The position numbers and the translations under genes were made by a program. The notes under the pieces are model-generated. The model worked only from the letters and a program-made list of their open reading frames with translations. It was not told the origin of the DNA and did not search any database. From NCBI GenBank assembly GCA_910584145.1, contig CAJTXX010000034.1:1-23873 (forward strand): a stretch of DNA of 23,873 nucleotides. Direction: 5' to 3'. Of the stretch, positions 14,645 to 21,443 are shown piece after piece (positions within the stretch are counted from its first letter, which is position 1; every line of letters starts with the position of its first letter). Origin of the DNA: an uncultured Eggerthellaceae bacterium (GTDB lineage: Bacteria; Actinomycetota; Coriobacteriia; Coriobacteriales; Eggerthellaceae).

Positions 14645-15829
14645 TCATCCGAGCGGCAGCGACAGCGTCACGCGCAACCCCGGCTCAACTGCCTCCACCG
14701 ACAGCTCGCCCGCCATGCGCTCGACCAGATGCTCGGCGATGAACAAACCGAGCCCCGCCCCGGGCTGCCCGTCTGCATTCGCGCCGCGATAGAAGCGCTG
14801 CCGTATGAAGGGCATATCCTCCGGCGCCACGCCCGGCCCATGGTCGCGTACGCAGATCAGATAGCGACTGCCCGCGCAGGTGCCCGAGACCTCCACCGCA
14901 GCACCGGGCGCGTACTTCGCCGCATTCGCCAGCAGGTTGTCGATCACTTGGGTGAGCCGCTTGGGGTCTACCATCAGGTCAGCCTCGTCGAGACGGGTGC
15001 ACGTGATGGGCGCGGAGGCGAAGCTGGCGATGCAGCCCTCCACCACCGGCGCTGCGGGCGTGCGCTCGCGCGTCACCGCCAAGCGCTCCATGTCGGCCAG
15101 CGCGTGCGTCAGCAGGTCTTCCACTAGGGCTGCGGCCTCGTCGCATTTTCGCATGATGAGCTGCTCATATCCCCGCCGCTCCTCCGGCGTGCGAGCAAGG
15201 CCCAGCTCCAACGCCTCTGCATGCGTGCGCAGAGCGGCGAGTGGCGTGCGCAGGTCGTGCGAGAGCGACGCGAGCGCGGTCTTGTGGGCCTCCGCCGCTT
15301 GCTCCTCGGCGGCACGCGAGCGCTTCAACTGCACGCGCAGATGGTCGAATGCCCAGGCGAAGCGCCCGAACGGGTTCGAGCGCTCGTAGGCCAACGGCGC
15401 ATCCAGGTCACCCTCGGCCACCTGGGCCGCGAAGCCTTCGAGCCGCAGGAAGGGCGCCACGATGCTCCGGTGCAGATACGCCGCCATCCCACCGACCGCT
15501 ATCAGCGCTGCGATGACGAGCACCGCTATCGAGGCGATGGCAGCGCTGTCGCGTTGCTCGGCGATGCTGCGCAGAGACGCCTGCGCGTCGGCGAGAGCCG
15601 CATCGGCAGCCTGCGCACCCGATTCCCCCACCCCGTCAGACGCGCTGTCGGCAGCGAGTCCGACGCGCACCTCGTTCAGCGCCACCACCTGATCGCGCAG
15701 TACCGCGGTGTCGGCGCCGCTCGCGCCGAGGAGCGCTGCCGCTACCGCTCCGCAGAGCACGCAGAGCACAGCAAGCGCCGCACAGACCCAGAAGCCCGTC
15801 TGCACGCGTGAGCCGCCTGAGCGCGTCAT
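14645..15829 (-). CDS. Sensor histidine kinase
   Basis: 394 residues from the ATG at 15829, which overlaps the response-regulator stop codon as ATGA. TM helix 1 at about 13-35, a short outside loop (36-95) that looks helical and Ala-rich, TM helix 2 at about 97-118, a HAMP linker (119-172), then the DHp domain with SLSHDLRTPLAAL (188-200, phospho-accepting His191) and the ATPase domain: N-box VIDNLLANAAKYAP (295-308), G1 DHGPG (329-333), F-box FIRQRFYRG, G2 GAGLGLFIAEHL (357-368). The 60-residue outside loop is larger than in intramembrane-sensing BceS kinases and too small for a PAS or CACHE domain. Signal unknown; by context it is a substrate of, or stress relieved by, the ABC exporter. Confidence 0.94.
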   Translation of the reverse strand: MTRSGGSRVQTGFWVCAALAVLCVLCGAVAAALLGASGADTAVLRDQVVALNEVRVGLAADSASDGVGESGAQAADAALADAQASLRSIAEQRDSAAIASIAVLVIAALIAVGGMAAYLHRSIVAPFLRLEGFAAQVAEGDLDAPLAYERSNPFGRFAWAFDHLRVQLKRSRAAEEQAAEAHKTALASLSHDLRTPLAALRTHAEALELGLARTPEERRGYEQLIMRKCDEAAALVEDLLTHALADMERLAVTRERTPAAPVVEGCIASFASAPITCTRLDEADLMVDPKRLTQVIDNLLANAAKYAPGAAVEVSGTCAGSRYLICVRDHGPGVAPEDMPFIRQRFYRGANADGQPGAGLGLFIAEHLVERMAGELSVEAVEPGLRVTLSLPLG

Positions 15830-16548
15830 GCGCCCGCACCGCCCGATACATCGAAGCGGTACCCCTGCCCGCGCACCGTCTTGAAGAACACCGGCACCGC
15901 AGGGTCGTCCTCGAGCTTCGCGCGCAGCCAACGCATATGCACCGCCACCGTCTGCGGCTCAACCTCGCTGAACGCGCCCCATACCTCGGCTAACAGCGCA
16001 TCGCGCTCCACAGCCTCGCCGGCATGGCGCATCAGGAACGCCGCGAGCTGATACTCCCGGGGCGACAGCTCCACCTCCACACCGTCTTTCAAGATGCGCT
16101 GCGCAGCACTGTCGAGCAGGAACGGACCGAGCTGCATGCTCGCCGATGCGACGCGCCCCGCCGCGCCCGCAACACCCTGCACCGCGCCCTCGCTGCGGCG
16201 GATGAGCGCCTGCACCTGCGCCAGCAGCTCCTTTAGGCTGAATGGCTTCGGCAGATACACATCGCCACCCTCTTCCAGAGCGCGCACCCGCGCGTCGGGC
16301 TCGATGCGCGCCGACGCGAACAGCATCGGTACCGCGCTGCGCGCCCGCAGGTTGCGGCAGAGCGCGAAGCCATCGTCACCTGGCAGGTTCACGTCCACCA
16401 CCAAGCAATCGAACACCGCATGCGCGAGCACATCATAGGCAGCCTCGGCGCTCTCTGCGACCTGCACGGAAAAGCCGCTCGCCTCCAGGAACCGCGCGGT
16501 GACGCGCGCCAGATCGCGGTCGTCTTCGACGATGAGGATGCTCTGCAC
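15826..16548 (-). CDS. OmpR/PhoB-family response regulator
   Basis: 240 residues if translation starts at GTG 16548; the in-frame ATG at 16563 adds five residues but has no SD, while GGAGG lies eight bases before the GTG. Receiver domain: acidic pair in ILIVEDDRD, phosphorylatable Asp in FDCLVVDVNLPGDDG (Asp52 from the GTG), Ser of FASA, Lys of LPKPFSLKELL. The segment before that Lys is EEGGDVYLPKPF where GADDYL is usual. The winged-helix domain includes LSPREYQLAAFLMRHAGEAVERDALLAEVWG and VAVHMRWLRAKLEDDPAVPVFFKTVRGQGYRF. It leads the operon with the kinase and probably binds the CATTAAGG boxes ahead of the ABC genes. Confidence 0.93.
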   Translation of the reverse strand: MQSILIVEDDRDLARVTARFLEASGFSVQVAESAEAAYDVLAHAVFDCLVVDVNLPGDDGFALCRNLRARSAVPMLFASARIEPDARVRALEEGGDVYLPKPFSLKELLAQVQALIRRSEGAVQGVAGAAGRVASASMQLGPFLLDSAAQRILKDGVEVELSPREYQLAAFLMRHAGEAVERDALLAEVWGAFSEVEPQTVAVHMRWLRAKLEDDPAVPVFFKTVRGQGYRFDVSGGAGA

Positions 16549-16640
16549 CGTATGCGCCTCCATTCGCTCGCACGAGGGCTTGGTCGAGGGCGCTCCTGCA
16601 TTCTGGGCGCATGCCGTGCGCCGTCGCCCTTCGCTGCACT

Positions 16641-16684
16641 ATAGTATACCGATGCGCTGAACGCGCACCGCCGCATCGCCCGCT
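16641..16684. repeat. 44-bp intergenic hairpin repeat, copy A
   Basis: The 44 bases ATAGTATACCGATGCGCTGA to CGCCCGCT recur at 20466-20509 with five substitutions. A 7-bp stem CGATGCG (16650-16656) and CGCATCG (16672-16678) encloses a 15-nt loop. In copy B the stem is CGATACG/CGTATCG: both sides of one base pair changed together. Copy A lies between the divergent response-regulator and Spx-like genes, so the leading TAGTATAC could also serve as promoter sequence. Confidence 0.8.
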
Positions 16685-16701
16685 GACGAGAGGAGGCACG
16701 C

Positions 16702-17070
16702 ATGACCAGCATCGTGCTCCTGGAATACCCGAAATGCTCGACCTGCCAGAAAGCCCGCACGTGGCTCGATGAGCACGGCGTGACCTATAGCGCCCGCCAC
16801 ATCGTCGAGGACAACCCCACATCCGACGAGCTGCGGCAGTGGCACGAGCGCAGCGGGCTGCCGCTCAAGCGCTTCTTCAACACGAGCGGCATGCTCTACC
16901 GCGAGATGGAGCTCACGAAGAAGCTGCCCGATATGGATGAAGCAGCCCAGTACGACCTGCTCGCCACCAATGGCATGCTGGTGAAGCGCCCGCTTCTGGT
17001 GACCAGTGCAACAGCGGTACCCGGTTTCAAGGAATCCGCCTGGGCCGAAGCCCTGGGCCTTCGCTCGTAA
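16702..17070 (+). CDS. ArsC/Spx-family thioredoxin-fold protein
   Basis: 122 residues, a normal length for the family. Thioredoxin-like fold with the redox pair in YPKCSTCQKARTWL (Cys12, Cys15), DLLATNGMLVKRPLLV near the C-terminus, and FNTSGMLYREM in the middle. CxxC is the arrangement of Spx and YffB/MgsR proteins, whereas classical glutaredoxin-linked ArsC has CxxS or CxxxxxR. Roles in the family range from arsenate reduction to RNA-polymerase-binding thiol-stress regulation; neither can be claimed here. Start ATG 16702 after AGGAGG (five-base spacer). No arsenic-resistance neighbours are present. Confidence 0.9.
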   Translation: MTSIVLLEYPKCSTCQKARTWLDEHGVTYSARHIVEDNPTSDELRQWHERSGLPLKRFFNTSGMLYREMELTKKLPDMDEAAQYDLLATNGMLVKRPLLVTSATAVPGFKESAWAEALGLRS

Positions 17071-17268
17071 GAGCTCGGCCCGCTGCACGGGCAAACCGCT
17101 TCACGGCTCCGCATACGGGCCGAACATGGGCTGCTACCCCCTCTTCGCCCCCCGATCTGGAAGAAGCCCTGGACATGCTGGCCGCAGCGCGCTCGCGTAC
17201 CATCAGAGATGCGGCAAGCGCCCGCGCAAGACGCGCAGGCGCTCCTTGCGGGAACCCCGAGGACGAGC

Positions 17269-18231
17269 CTAGCGGTTCTCCTCCACGACGCTCTCGTAGG
17301 GCTTCGTGCCGATATAGATCTGATCCTTCAACGGATTCAGCTTCAGCTTGCGCACGCGGTAGAACTGGTAGGCTGCCAGCGCCACATTGGACGCCAAGGC
17401 GATCAGGCTCACCACGAAGAACGCTGTGGGGTTATGCGTGGTGGGTATGGGCGCCAGCACGTCTGCGAACTGGGGCACCGTCATCACGAACATGATCCAG
17501 AGCCCGAGGGTCTGCGCGCGGTGCTGCAACCACGCGCCCCGCTTGATGAAGAACGTGGGGATGGTGCACGCGAGCAGCAGGGCCAGACCGCAATACGCCG
17601 AATGATCGGAGATGCAATTGTAGGTATACGCGAAGTTCCACAGGTCGTAAGCGATGATCCATGCCCAGATCATGTCGGGCCAGATCATGTCCTTCGCCGG
17701 GTCCTTGGAGATGAAGATGCCGAACCAACCGCAGATGGTGATGATGTTCAAGATGCCCGCGATGCCGTTCATGATGTTCCACGGCCCGGAGATGGTCCAG
17801 AGGTTCTCCACCACGCCACCGCCCCATAGGCCGAAGCTGAATACCTGGAAGTCGCGGATGACCGCTTCGGCGATATTGATAGCGAGGATGAGCGGCGGGA
17901 AGCAGAGCGCCCATTTCTTCTCGTAGAGGTAGTGGGTCTTGCCGTCCTTGCCGCGCCACTTCACGAAGCGCAGCGCGATGAAGCCGAGGCAACCCGCCAA
18001 CGCCGAATAGGTCTTCACCCAGTTGAACCAGGTGCCGGTCCCGTACTCATTGCCGGGGGCGGCGGTGGTGGGCCAGACGAAGATGGTCAATGCCAGCGGC
18101 ACAGCGGCGAACAGCGCGATGCCGGCCCAGAGCTTCACACGGCCCAGTTCGTTGAACGCCATGAGCGCGAAGAGCACGAACAGCCAGACCGCCCAATAGA
18201 TCGGGTCTGCTGCCTGATAGAGGATCCCCAT
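17269..18231 (-). CDS. Polytopic membrane protein, DUF5692-like
   Basis: 320 residues from the ATG at 18231 (SD GAAAGGA on the minus strand); the in-frame extension to 18288 has no SD and covers an operator. About eight to nine hydrophobic segments rich in Trp and aromatic residues: YWAVWLFVLFALMAFNELGR, LCFPPLILAINIAEAVIRDF, GPWNIMNGIAGILNIITICG, DMIWPDMIWAWIIAYDLWNFAY. This matches what I recall of the DUF5692 family, found mostly in Coriobacteria and Clostridia, with no known function. Conserved-looking charged residues inside helices (E29-N-E type near the start, D/W/N in IAYDLWNF) hint at a transport or enzymatic role. It is divergent from a TetR regulator, with four half-sites between them, so it is probably that regulator's target. 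Confidence 0.8.
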   Translation of the reverse strand: MGILYQAADPIYWAVWLFVLFALMAFNELGRVKLWAGIALFAAVPLALTIFVWPTTAAPGNEYGTGTWFNWVKTYSALAGCLGFIALRFVKWRGKDGKTHYLYEKKWALCFPPLILAINIAEAVIRDFQVFSFGLWGGGVVENLWTISGPWNIMNGIAGILNIITICGWFGIFISKDPAKDMIWPDMIWAWIIAYDLWNFAYTYNCISDHSAYCGLALLLACTIPTFFIKRGAWLQHRAQTLGLWIMFVMTVPQFADVLAPIPTTHNPTAFFVVSLIALASNVALAAYQFYRVRKLKLNPLKDQIYIGTKPYESVVEENR

Positions 18232-18282
18232 GTCTGGTCCTTTCTCCCAAATCCGCCCAGGTCGGCGTCGTCGGGTGGAGTG

Positions 18283-18332
18283 TATCACCAGTATCCGTGA
18301 TAAGATTTCACAGAGAACACCGATCTGTGAAA
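18283..18332. promoter_or_regulatory. Two adjacent inverted repeats with shared half-site (probable TetR operators)
   Basis: TATCAC-N8-GTGATA spans 18283-18302; TTTCACAGA-N9-TCTGTGAAA spans 18306-18332. All four half-sites contain T(A/T)TCAC, and the two dyad centres are about 26-27 bp apart. They fill the gap between the divergent DUF5692-like and TetR genes, as expected for a site bound by two TetR dimers that controls both. Confidence 0.7.
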
Positions 18333-18376
18333 GACAACAACGGCACGATAGGCATGGCCAGAGAACAGGAGCCGCC

Positions 18377-19039
18377 GTGGCGACGATACGCGATTACGGG
18401 GAGCGCACGCCCCTCGAAGCAGCTTCCCGCACCCGGCCGCACCGAGCGAGCCTGACCGAGACGCGGCGCCTGACAGGAACGCCCGGGGTGATAGCCGCTG
18501 CCGCCCGCAAGCTCTTCGAGCGCGACGGGGTGCGCGGGTCCACCGTGACGGCGATAGCTCGGGAAGCGAACGTGACGCGCGAGCTGGTCTACTATCATTT
18601 CGGGAACAAGAACGGCGTCATCGAAGCGGTCATCGACGACTACGTGGAAGACCTCGTGGAGAGCATCATCGCGTGGAATGAGGGACGCGTATTCGGGGAC
18701 ACCGCAGGCTCGCTGAGGAAATGCATCATGGCCTTCCGCTATGCGCTCTACGATGCCAAGGGAGACCCTCGCCCGATCATCGGCGTGCTCGAAGAGCTCG
18801 GCGTGCGCGATGCGTTCGACGTGCGGGCGACCCGAGAGGCAGCCGATTGCCTGAACGACCACATCGCCGCGCAGTATGCCGCGCATCATCAGATCGAGAT
18901 AGAGCTCGTGCACGAGATGTTCTGCGTGACGATCTTCGGGCTGGTCGGCCTCGTGAAGATGAAGCCCACCATAAGCGACGAAGACCTGATGAAAGTAGTC
19001 GAGCAGACCCTGCGCCTCGACATGTCCGAACCCAGCTGA
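18377..19039 (+). CDS. TetR/AcrR-family transcriptional regulator
   Basis: 220 residues from GTG 18377; AGGAG five bases upstream supports this non-ATG start, and no in-frame ATG precedes the DNA-binding domain. After about 37 residues of charged N-terminal extension, the helix-turn-helix is clear: GVIAAAARKLFERDGVRGST (44-63), VTAIAREANVTRELVYYHFGNKNGVIEAVI. The C-terminal domain is helical, ending ISDEDLMKVVEQTLRLDM. The effector is unknown. Divergent from the DUF5692-like gene with two inverted repeats in between, consistent with autoregulation and control of that transporter-like protein. The N-terminal extension is longer than in most TetR proteins (usually ten to twenty residues) and may touch the minor groove. 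Confidence 0.9.
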   Translation: MATIRDYGERTPLEAASRTRPHRASLTETRRLTGTPGVIAAAARKLFERDGVRGSTVTAIAREANVTRELVYYHFGNKNGVIEAVIDDYVEDLVESIIAWNEGRVFGDTAGSLRKCIMAFRYALYDAKGDPRPIIGVLEELGVRDAFDVRATREAADCLNDHIAAQYAAHHQIEIELVHEMFCVTIFGLVGLVKMKPTISDEDLMKVVEQTLRLDMSEPS

Positions 19040-19160
19040 CAGCATGGGCGATATCCCGGAAAACATAACCCTGCTCGCGCGCACCACCGAGAGAAAGGAA
19101 TACGGACGGCTGCACAGACCGGATAAGGAGAAGCCGTTCATTCCTCCGCAAAGCCGATGT

Positions 19161-19230
19161 CGCATAACTTCTCATTTGATTGAGAAGTTATGCGTTCTTT
19201 GCTAAACTTCTCAATCAAATGAGAAGTTTA
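19161..19230 (+). promoter_or_regulatory. Promoter embedded in two mutually inverted palindromes
   Basis: Palindrome 1 (19161-19194): perfect 14-bp arms CGCATAACTTCTCA/TGAGAAGTTATGCG, loop TTTGAT. Palindrome 2 (19203-19230): perfect 11-bp arms TAAACTTCTCA/TGAGAAGTTTA, loop ATCAAA. The loops are reverse complements, so the 22-bp core of one is the other in opposite orientation. The -35 TTGAGA (19180-19185) is in palindrome 1, and after a 17-bp spacer the extended -10 TGCTAAACT (19200-19208) enters palindrome 2. The start point would fall within palindrome 2, about 18 bases before the SD of the ATPase gene. Confidence 0.85.
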
Positions 19231-19247
19231 TCTTCTAGGAGCAACCG

Positions 19248-20441
19248 ATGATCCCACGTCCGGCATATATAGAGCAGCTCGACCGATGGCGCGACCGTGA
19301 CCTCATCAAGGTGGTCACCGGTGTCAGGCGCTGCGGGAAATCAACGCTGCTTGAACTCTACGCCGAACATCTCAAGGAGCACGGCGTCGAACCTGACCGC
19401 ATCGTCACCATCAATCTTGAGAAGCTGGAATACGAGCACCTCCTCGATCACCGCAAGCTCCACGACGAAGTGCTCGCGCGGATGAAACCCGGGTCGATGA
19501 ACTACATATTCATCGACGAGGTGCAGAACGTCCCCGACTTCCAGCGTGCTGTGGACAGCCTCTATACCCACGACGATATCGACCTCTACATCACCGGGTC
19601 GAACGCGCTGATGCTCAAGGGTACCCTTGCCACGCTCCTCTCGGGCCGCTACATCGAGGTATCCATGCTGCCCCTGTCGTTCAAGGAGTTCTGCAGCGCC
19701 ATGAAGGGCGACGCGTCCGCACAGCGCCTCTACTCCCGCTATATCTCTATGGGCGGGATGCCGGGCGCCCTCACCCAAACAGACGGTTCGCTTGCCCTGT
19801 ATGACTATCTCGAAGGCATCCTGAACACCGTGCTGTTCAAGGATGTCGCACAGCGCCTGAACATCTCGAACTCGCTCGGCTTGGACGCGCTCACCAGCTA
19901 CCTGTTCGACAACATAGGGAACCTGACGTCGGCTAAGGCCATCAGCGGCTACATCACGTCCCAGGGGACGAAGATCTCGCCCAACACGGTCGCGGAATAC
20001 CTATCGGGGCTCGTCAACAGCTACATCTTCTACCCGGCCAAGCGATTCGACGTCCATGGGAAGCGCTTGCTGAAGCTCCATGAGAAATACTACGGGGTGG
20101 ACATGGGCATGCGCCGCATGGTCCTGTCAGGTCAGGTGCGCGACAGTGGGCGCATCCTGGAGAATGTCATATTCCTTGAGCTGATGCGGCGCTACCGCAA
20201 AGTGCACATCGGCAAGGTCGGCGACATGGAGGTCGACTTCGTCGTGGAAGGGGTCGACGGATTCGCCTACTACCAAGTGGCCGAGAGCGTGGCCTCGGAT
20301 AAGACGCTGGAACGGGAGCTGCGAGCATTGCGCGCCGTGCAGGACGACTATCCGAAATTCCTGATAACCCTAGATGACACGGACGAGACATCTCACCAGG
20401 GCGTGCGCCAGATCAACGCTCTCGACTGGCTGATGGAGTAG
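19248..20441 (+). CDS. AAA-type ATPase with DUF4143-like C-terminal domain
   Basis: 397 residues; ATG 19248 after AGGAG with six-base spacer. N-terminal AAA domain (AAA_14 type): Walker A GVRRCGKST (25-33), Walker B YIFIDEVQ (86-93), sensor YITGSNALML (114-123), then SGRYIEVSMLPLSFKEF (132-148). A winged-helix-like middle part (NLTSAKAISGYI, VAEYLSGLVNSYIF) leads to a C-terminal domain with ENVIFLELMRR, EVDFVV (328-333) and YYQVAES (341-347), an arrangement like the E-x-D...QxK core of PD-(D/E)xK nuclease folds, with Ala-Glu-Ser after the Val instead of a Lys. Members are abundant in Bacteroidetes, Clostridia and Actinobacteria as isolated genes; function unknown, with possible roles in defence or as selfish loci. 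The promoter sits inside a double palindrome. Confidence 0.92.
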   Translation: MIPRPAYIEQLDRWRDRDLIKVVTGVRRCGKSTLLELYAEHLKEHGVEPDRIVTINLEKLEYEHLLDHRKLHDEVLARMKPGSMNYIFIDEVQNVPDFQRAVDSLYTHDDIDLYITGSNALMLKGTLATLLSGRYIEVSMLPLSFKEFCSAMKGDASAQRLYSRYISMGGMPGALTQTDGSLALYDYLEGILNTVLFKDVAQRLNISNSLGLDALTSYLFDNIGNLTSAKAISGYITSQGTKISPNTVAEYLSGLVNSYIFYPAKRFDVHGKRLLKLHEKYYGVDMGMRRMVLSGQVRDSGRILENVIFLELMRRYRKVHIGKVGDMEVDFVVEGVDGFAYYQVAESVASDKTLERELRALRAVQDDYPKFLITLDDTDETSHQGVRQINALDWLME

Positions 20442-20465
20442 CGCTCTTCCACCCTGAGCTGGGCC

Positions 20466-20509
20466 ATAGTATACCGATACGCCGAACGCGCATCGCCGTA
20501 TCGCCTGCT
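20466..20509. repeat. 44-bp intergenic hairpin repeat, copy B
   Basis: Copy of the element at 16641-16684. Stem CGATACG (20475-20481) and CGTATCG (20497-20503), loop of 15 nt, as in copy A. It sits between the ATPase stop (20441) and the stop of the minus-strand 95-residue gene (20527), so it cannot be a promoter for a flanking gene on the plus strand and may serve as a terminator in this place. Confidence 0.8.
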
Positions 20510-20526
20510 CTCCGACGCCCGGCCCG

Positions 20527-20814
20527 TCACCGATAAGAGACCAGCGTAGTGGTCGTGGTCGCGCCCACGCCCGTTCCGCTCGACATAGCGGCATGCTGCA
20601 CATCCACTATCTCATAGCCGTTATCCTGCATGTCCGAGAGCACTGCGTCGACCTCGTTCACGTAGCTCGCATCGCAATGGAACTTCGTCGTGGTCCACGT
20701 GCTATACGACCTCAGCATAACGACATGGAGCTTCCCATCCCGTGCGGCGAGATGCGGCGCCACCTCGGCATAAGCATCGGCCGGTCGCTTCTCTTTATCG
20801 AATAAGCCCATCAT
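20527..20814 (-). CDS. Small soluble protein of unknown function
   Basis: 95 residues, no signal peptide or membrane helix. Composition is protein-like rather than a random frame: MMGLFDKEKRPADAYAEVAP, a beta strand KLHVVMLRSY, a helix VNEVDAVLSDMQDNGYEIVDVQ, and a Thr-rich strand at the end (GVGATTTTTLVSYR). The pattern strand, helix, 'GYEIVDVQ', strand resembles small DUF4177-type proteins, where a helix ending in GYE(I/V) is followed by a strand carrying the end of the chain; this resemblance is weak evidence. Start ATG 20814 with GGAG nine bases upstream; the immediately following ATG (20811) is an alternative. Monocistronic, converging on the ATPase gene. Confidence 0.75.
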   Translation of the reverse strand: MMGLFDKEKRPADAYAEVAPHLAARDGKLHVVMLRSYSTWTTTKFHCDASYVNEVDAVLSDMQDNGYEIVDVQHAAMSSGTGVGATTTTTLVSYR

Positions 20815-20845
20815 GCCTCAACTCCTCTTCCCGCACGCTCCCCTC

Positions 20846-21019
20846 GCTGCGACGACCTGCATCGTACCACGGTGCCCAGCATCTTCTGGCAGTACCGCAA
20901 TGAGGAAGAAAAAGCGCTGAGGGAAGAGGGCTTCCATGTCGTCGAACCTGTTGATCGAAAAAGTCTCTCTCCCAAAACGAAGATATCCGCTACTGGGTCA
21001 GCCGGCCAACCGGCGACAG
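20846..21019 (+). pseudogene. Decayed duplicate of the leader and 5' end of the alpha/beta hydrolase gene
   Basis: Blocks in register with 22390-22566: GCTGCGACGACCTGCATCG against GCTGCGGCGACCTGCATCG; CAGCATCTT; an ATG at 20936, 90 bases from the block start (91 in the intact gene); and GATATCCGCTACTGGGTCAG against GACATCCGATACTGGGTCAG. The ATG-to-GA(T/C)ATC distance is 46 bases instead of 48, a 2-base deletion that breaks the frame. The intact -10 TACAAT (22441) corresponds to CGCAAT here. Similarity stops about 28 codons in. After that, to 21113, I see only a weak hairpin (GCAAAA...TTTTGC near 21033-21060) and no gene. Confidence 0.65.
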
Positions 21020-21132
21020 GCGCCCCATCCCGTGCAAAAACGGCAACGCAGGTGCGTTTTGCGCACGCCGCATCCGGAGGCTGTGCCTTTAGACTTCGAT
21101 CATCGGCATAGCCTAAGATGGGAGGTCACACC

Positions 21133-21294
21133 ATGGATATGAATCTTGCGGTCCTGATCGCGATGATCGCGCTGATGCTCGGAGGAGCGCTGCTCCTGAA
21201 CTTCCAGATCAAGCACCAGGCCAAGAAGGACAGGGACGATCAGGCACGGGCTGCGCGGTCTTCGTCCGCCAGGAAGCCCGCCTCCGGACAGTAG
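21133..21294 (+). CDS. 53-residue single-pass membrane protein
   Basis: Reads MDMNLAVLIAMIALMLGGAL, LLNFQIKHQAKKDRDDQARA, ARSSSARKPASGQ. The ATG at 21133 follows GGGAGG with a seven-base spacer, and an intrinsic terminator begins 18 bases after the stop, which together make a convincing small transcription unit. The first ~23 residues form one hydrophobic helix; the rest is basic and Lys/Arg/Asp-rich, so an N-out, C-in orientation is expected by the positive-inside rule. A possible -10 TAAGAT lies at 21114-21119. It is too short for standard length cut-offs. No family recognised; function unknown. Small proteins of this kind often modify a larger membrane complex, but no partner is evident here. 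Confidence 0.7.
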   Translation: MDMNLAVLIAMIALMLGGALLLNFQIKHQAKKDRDDQARAARSSSARKPASGQ

Positions 21295-21311
21295 CCCCGG
21301 CCCGCTATCGC

Positions 21312-21345
21312 GGAAAGCCTCTCACGCGGGAGGCTTTCCCTCTTT
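21312..21345 (+). terminator. Intrinsic terminator after the 53-residue gene
   Basis: Perfect 10-bp stem GGAAAGCCTC (21312-21321) and GAGGCTTTCC (21330-21339), 8-nt loop, followed by CTCTTTA. Confidence 0.85.
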
Positions 21346-21443
21346 ACCGAGCTGCGCGGAAAAGCGATGCTGTCGGATGCCCCGAGCTTCCGCCGATGGG
21401 TAGAATAACAAGACGGCAGCAACCCTCGTGACAAGGGCTTCGG

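Noticed and set aside
13664..15127. 487-codon open frame on the plus strand
   Set aside because: Antisense to the ABC ATPase and kinase genes, which have clear motifs; composition (His/Arg/Ala-rich) is that of a shadow frame in high-GC DNA.
17071..17268. Terminator or small gene between the Spx-like gene and the DUF5692-like gene
   Set aside because: There is a 5-bp hairpin (GCCCG/CGGGC near 17078-17092) and a bulged GC-rich stem near 17217-17253, neither with a T tract, and no frame with an SD; too weak to call.
19044..19203. Possible 52-residue small ORF (MGDIPENITLLARTTERKEY...) after the TetR gene
   Set aside because: No SD before the ATG, and its last third is the palindrome that carries the ATPase promoter, so the frame is likely fortuitous.
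20936..21142. 68-codon frame from the ATG inside the decayed hydrolase copy
   Set aside because: The frame departs from the hydrolase after the 2-base deletion and then reads Arg/Pro-rich random-looking sequence overlapping the SD and start of the 53-residue gene.
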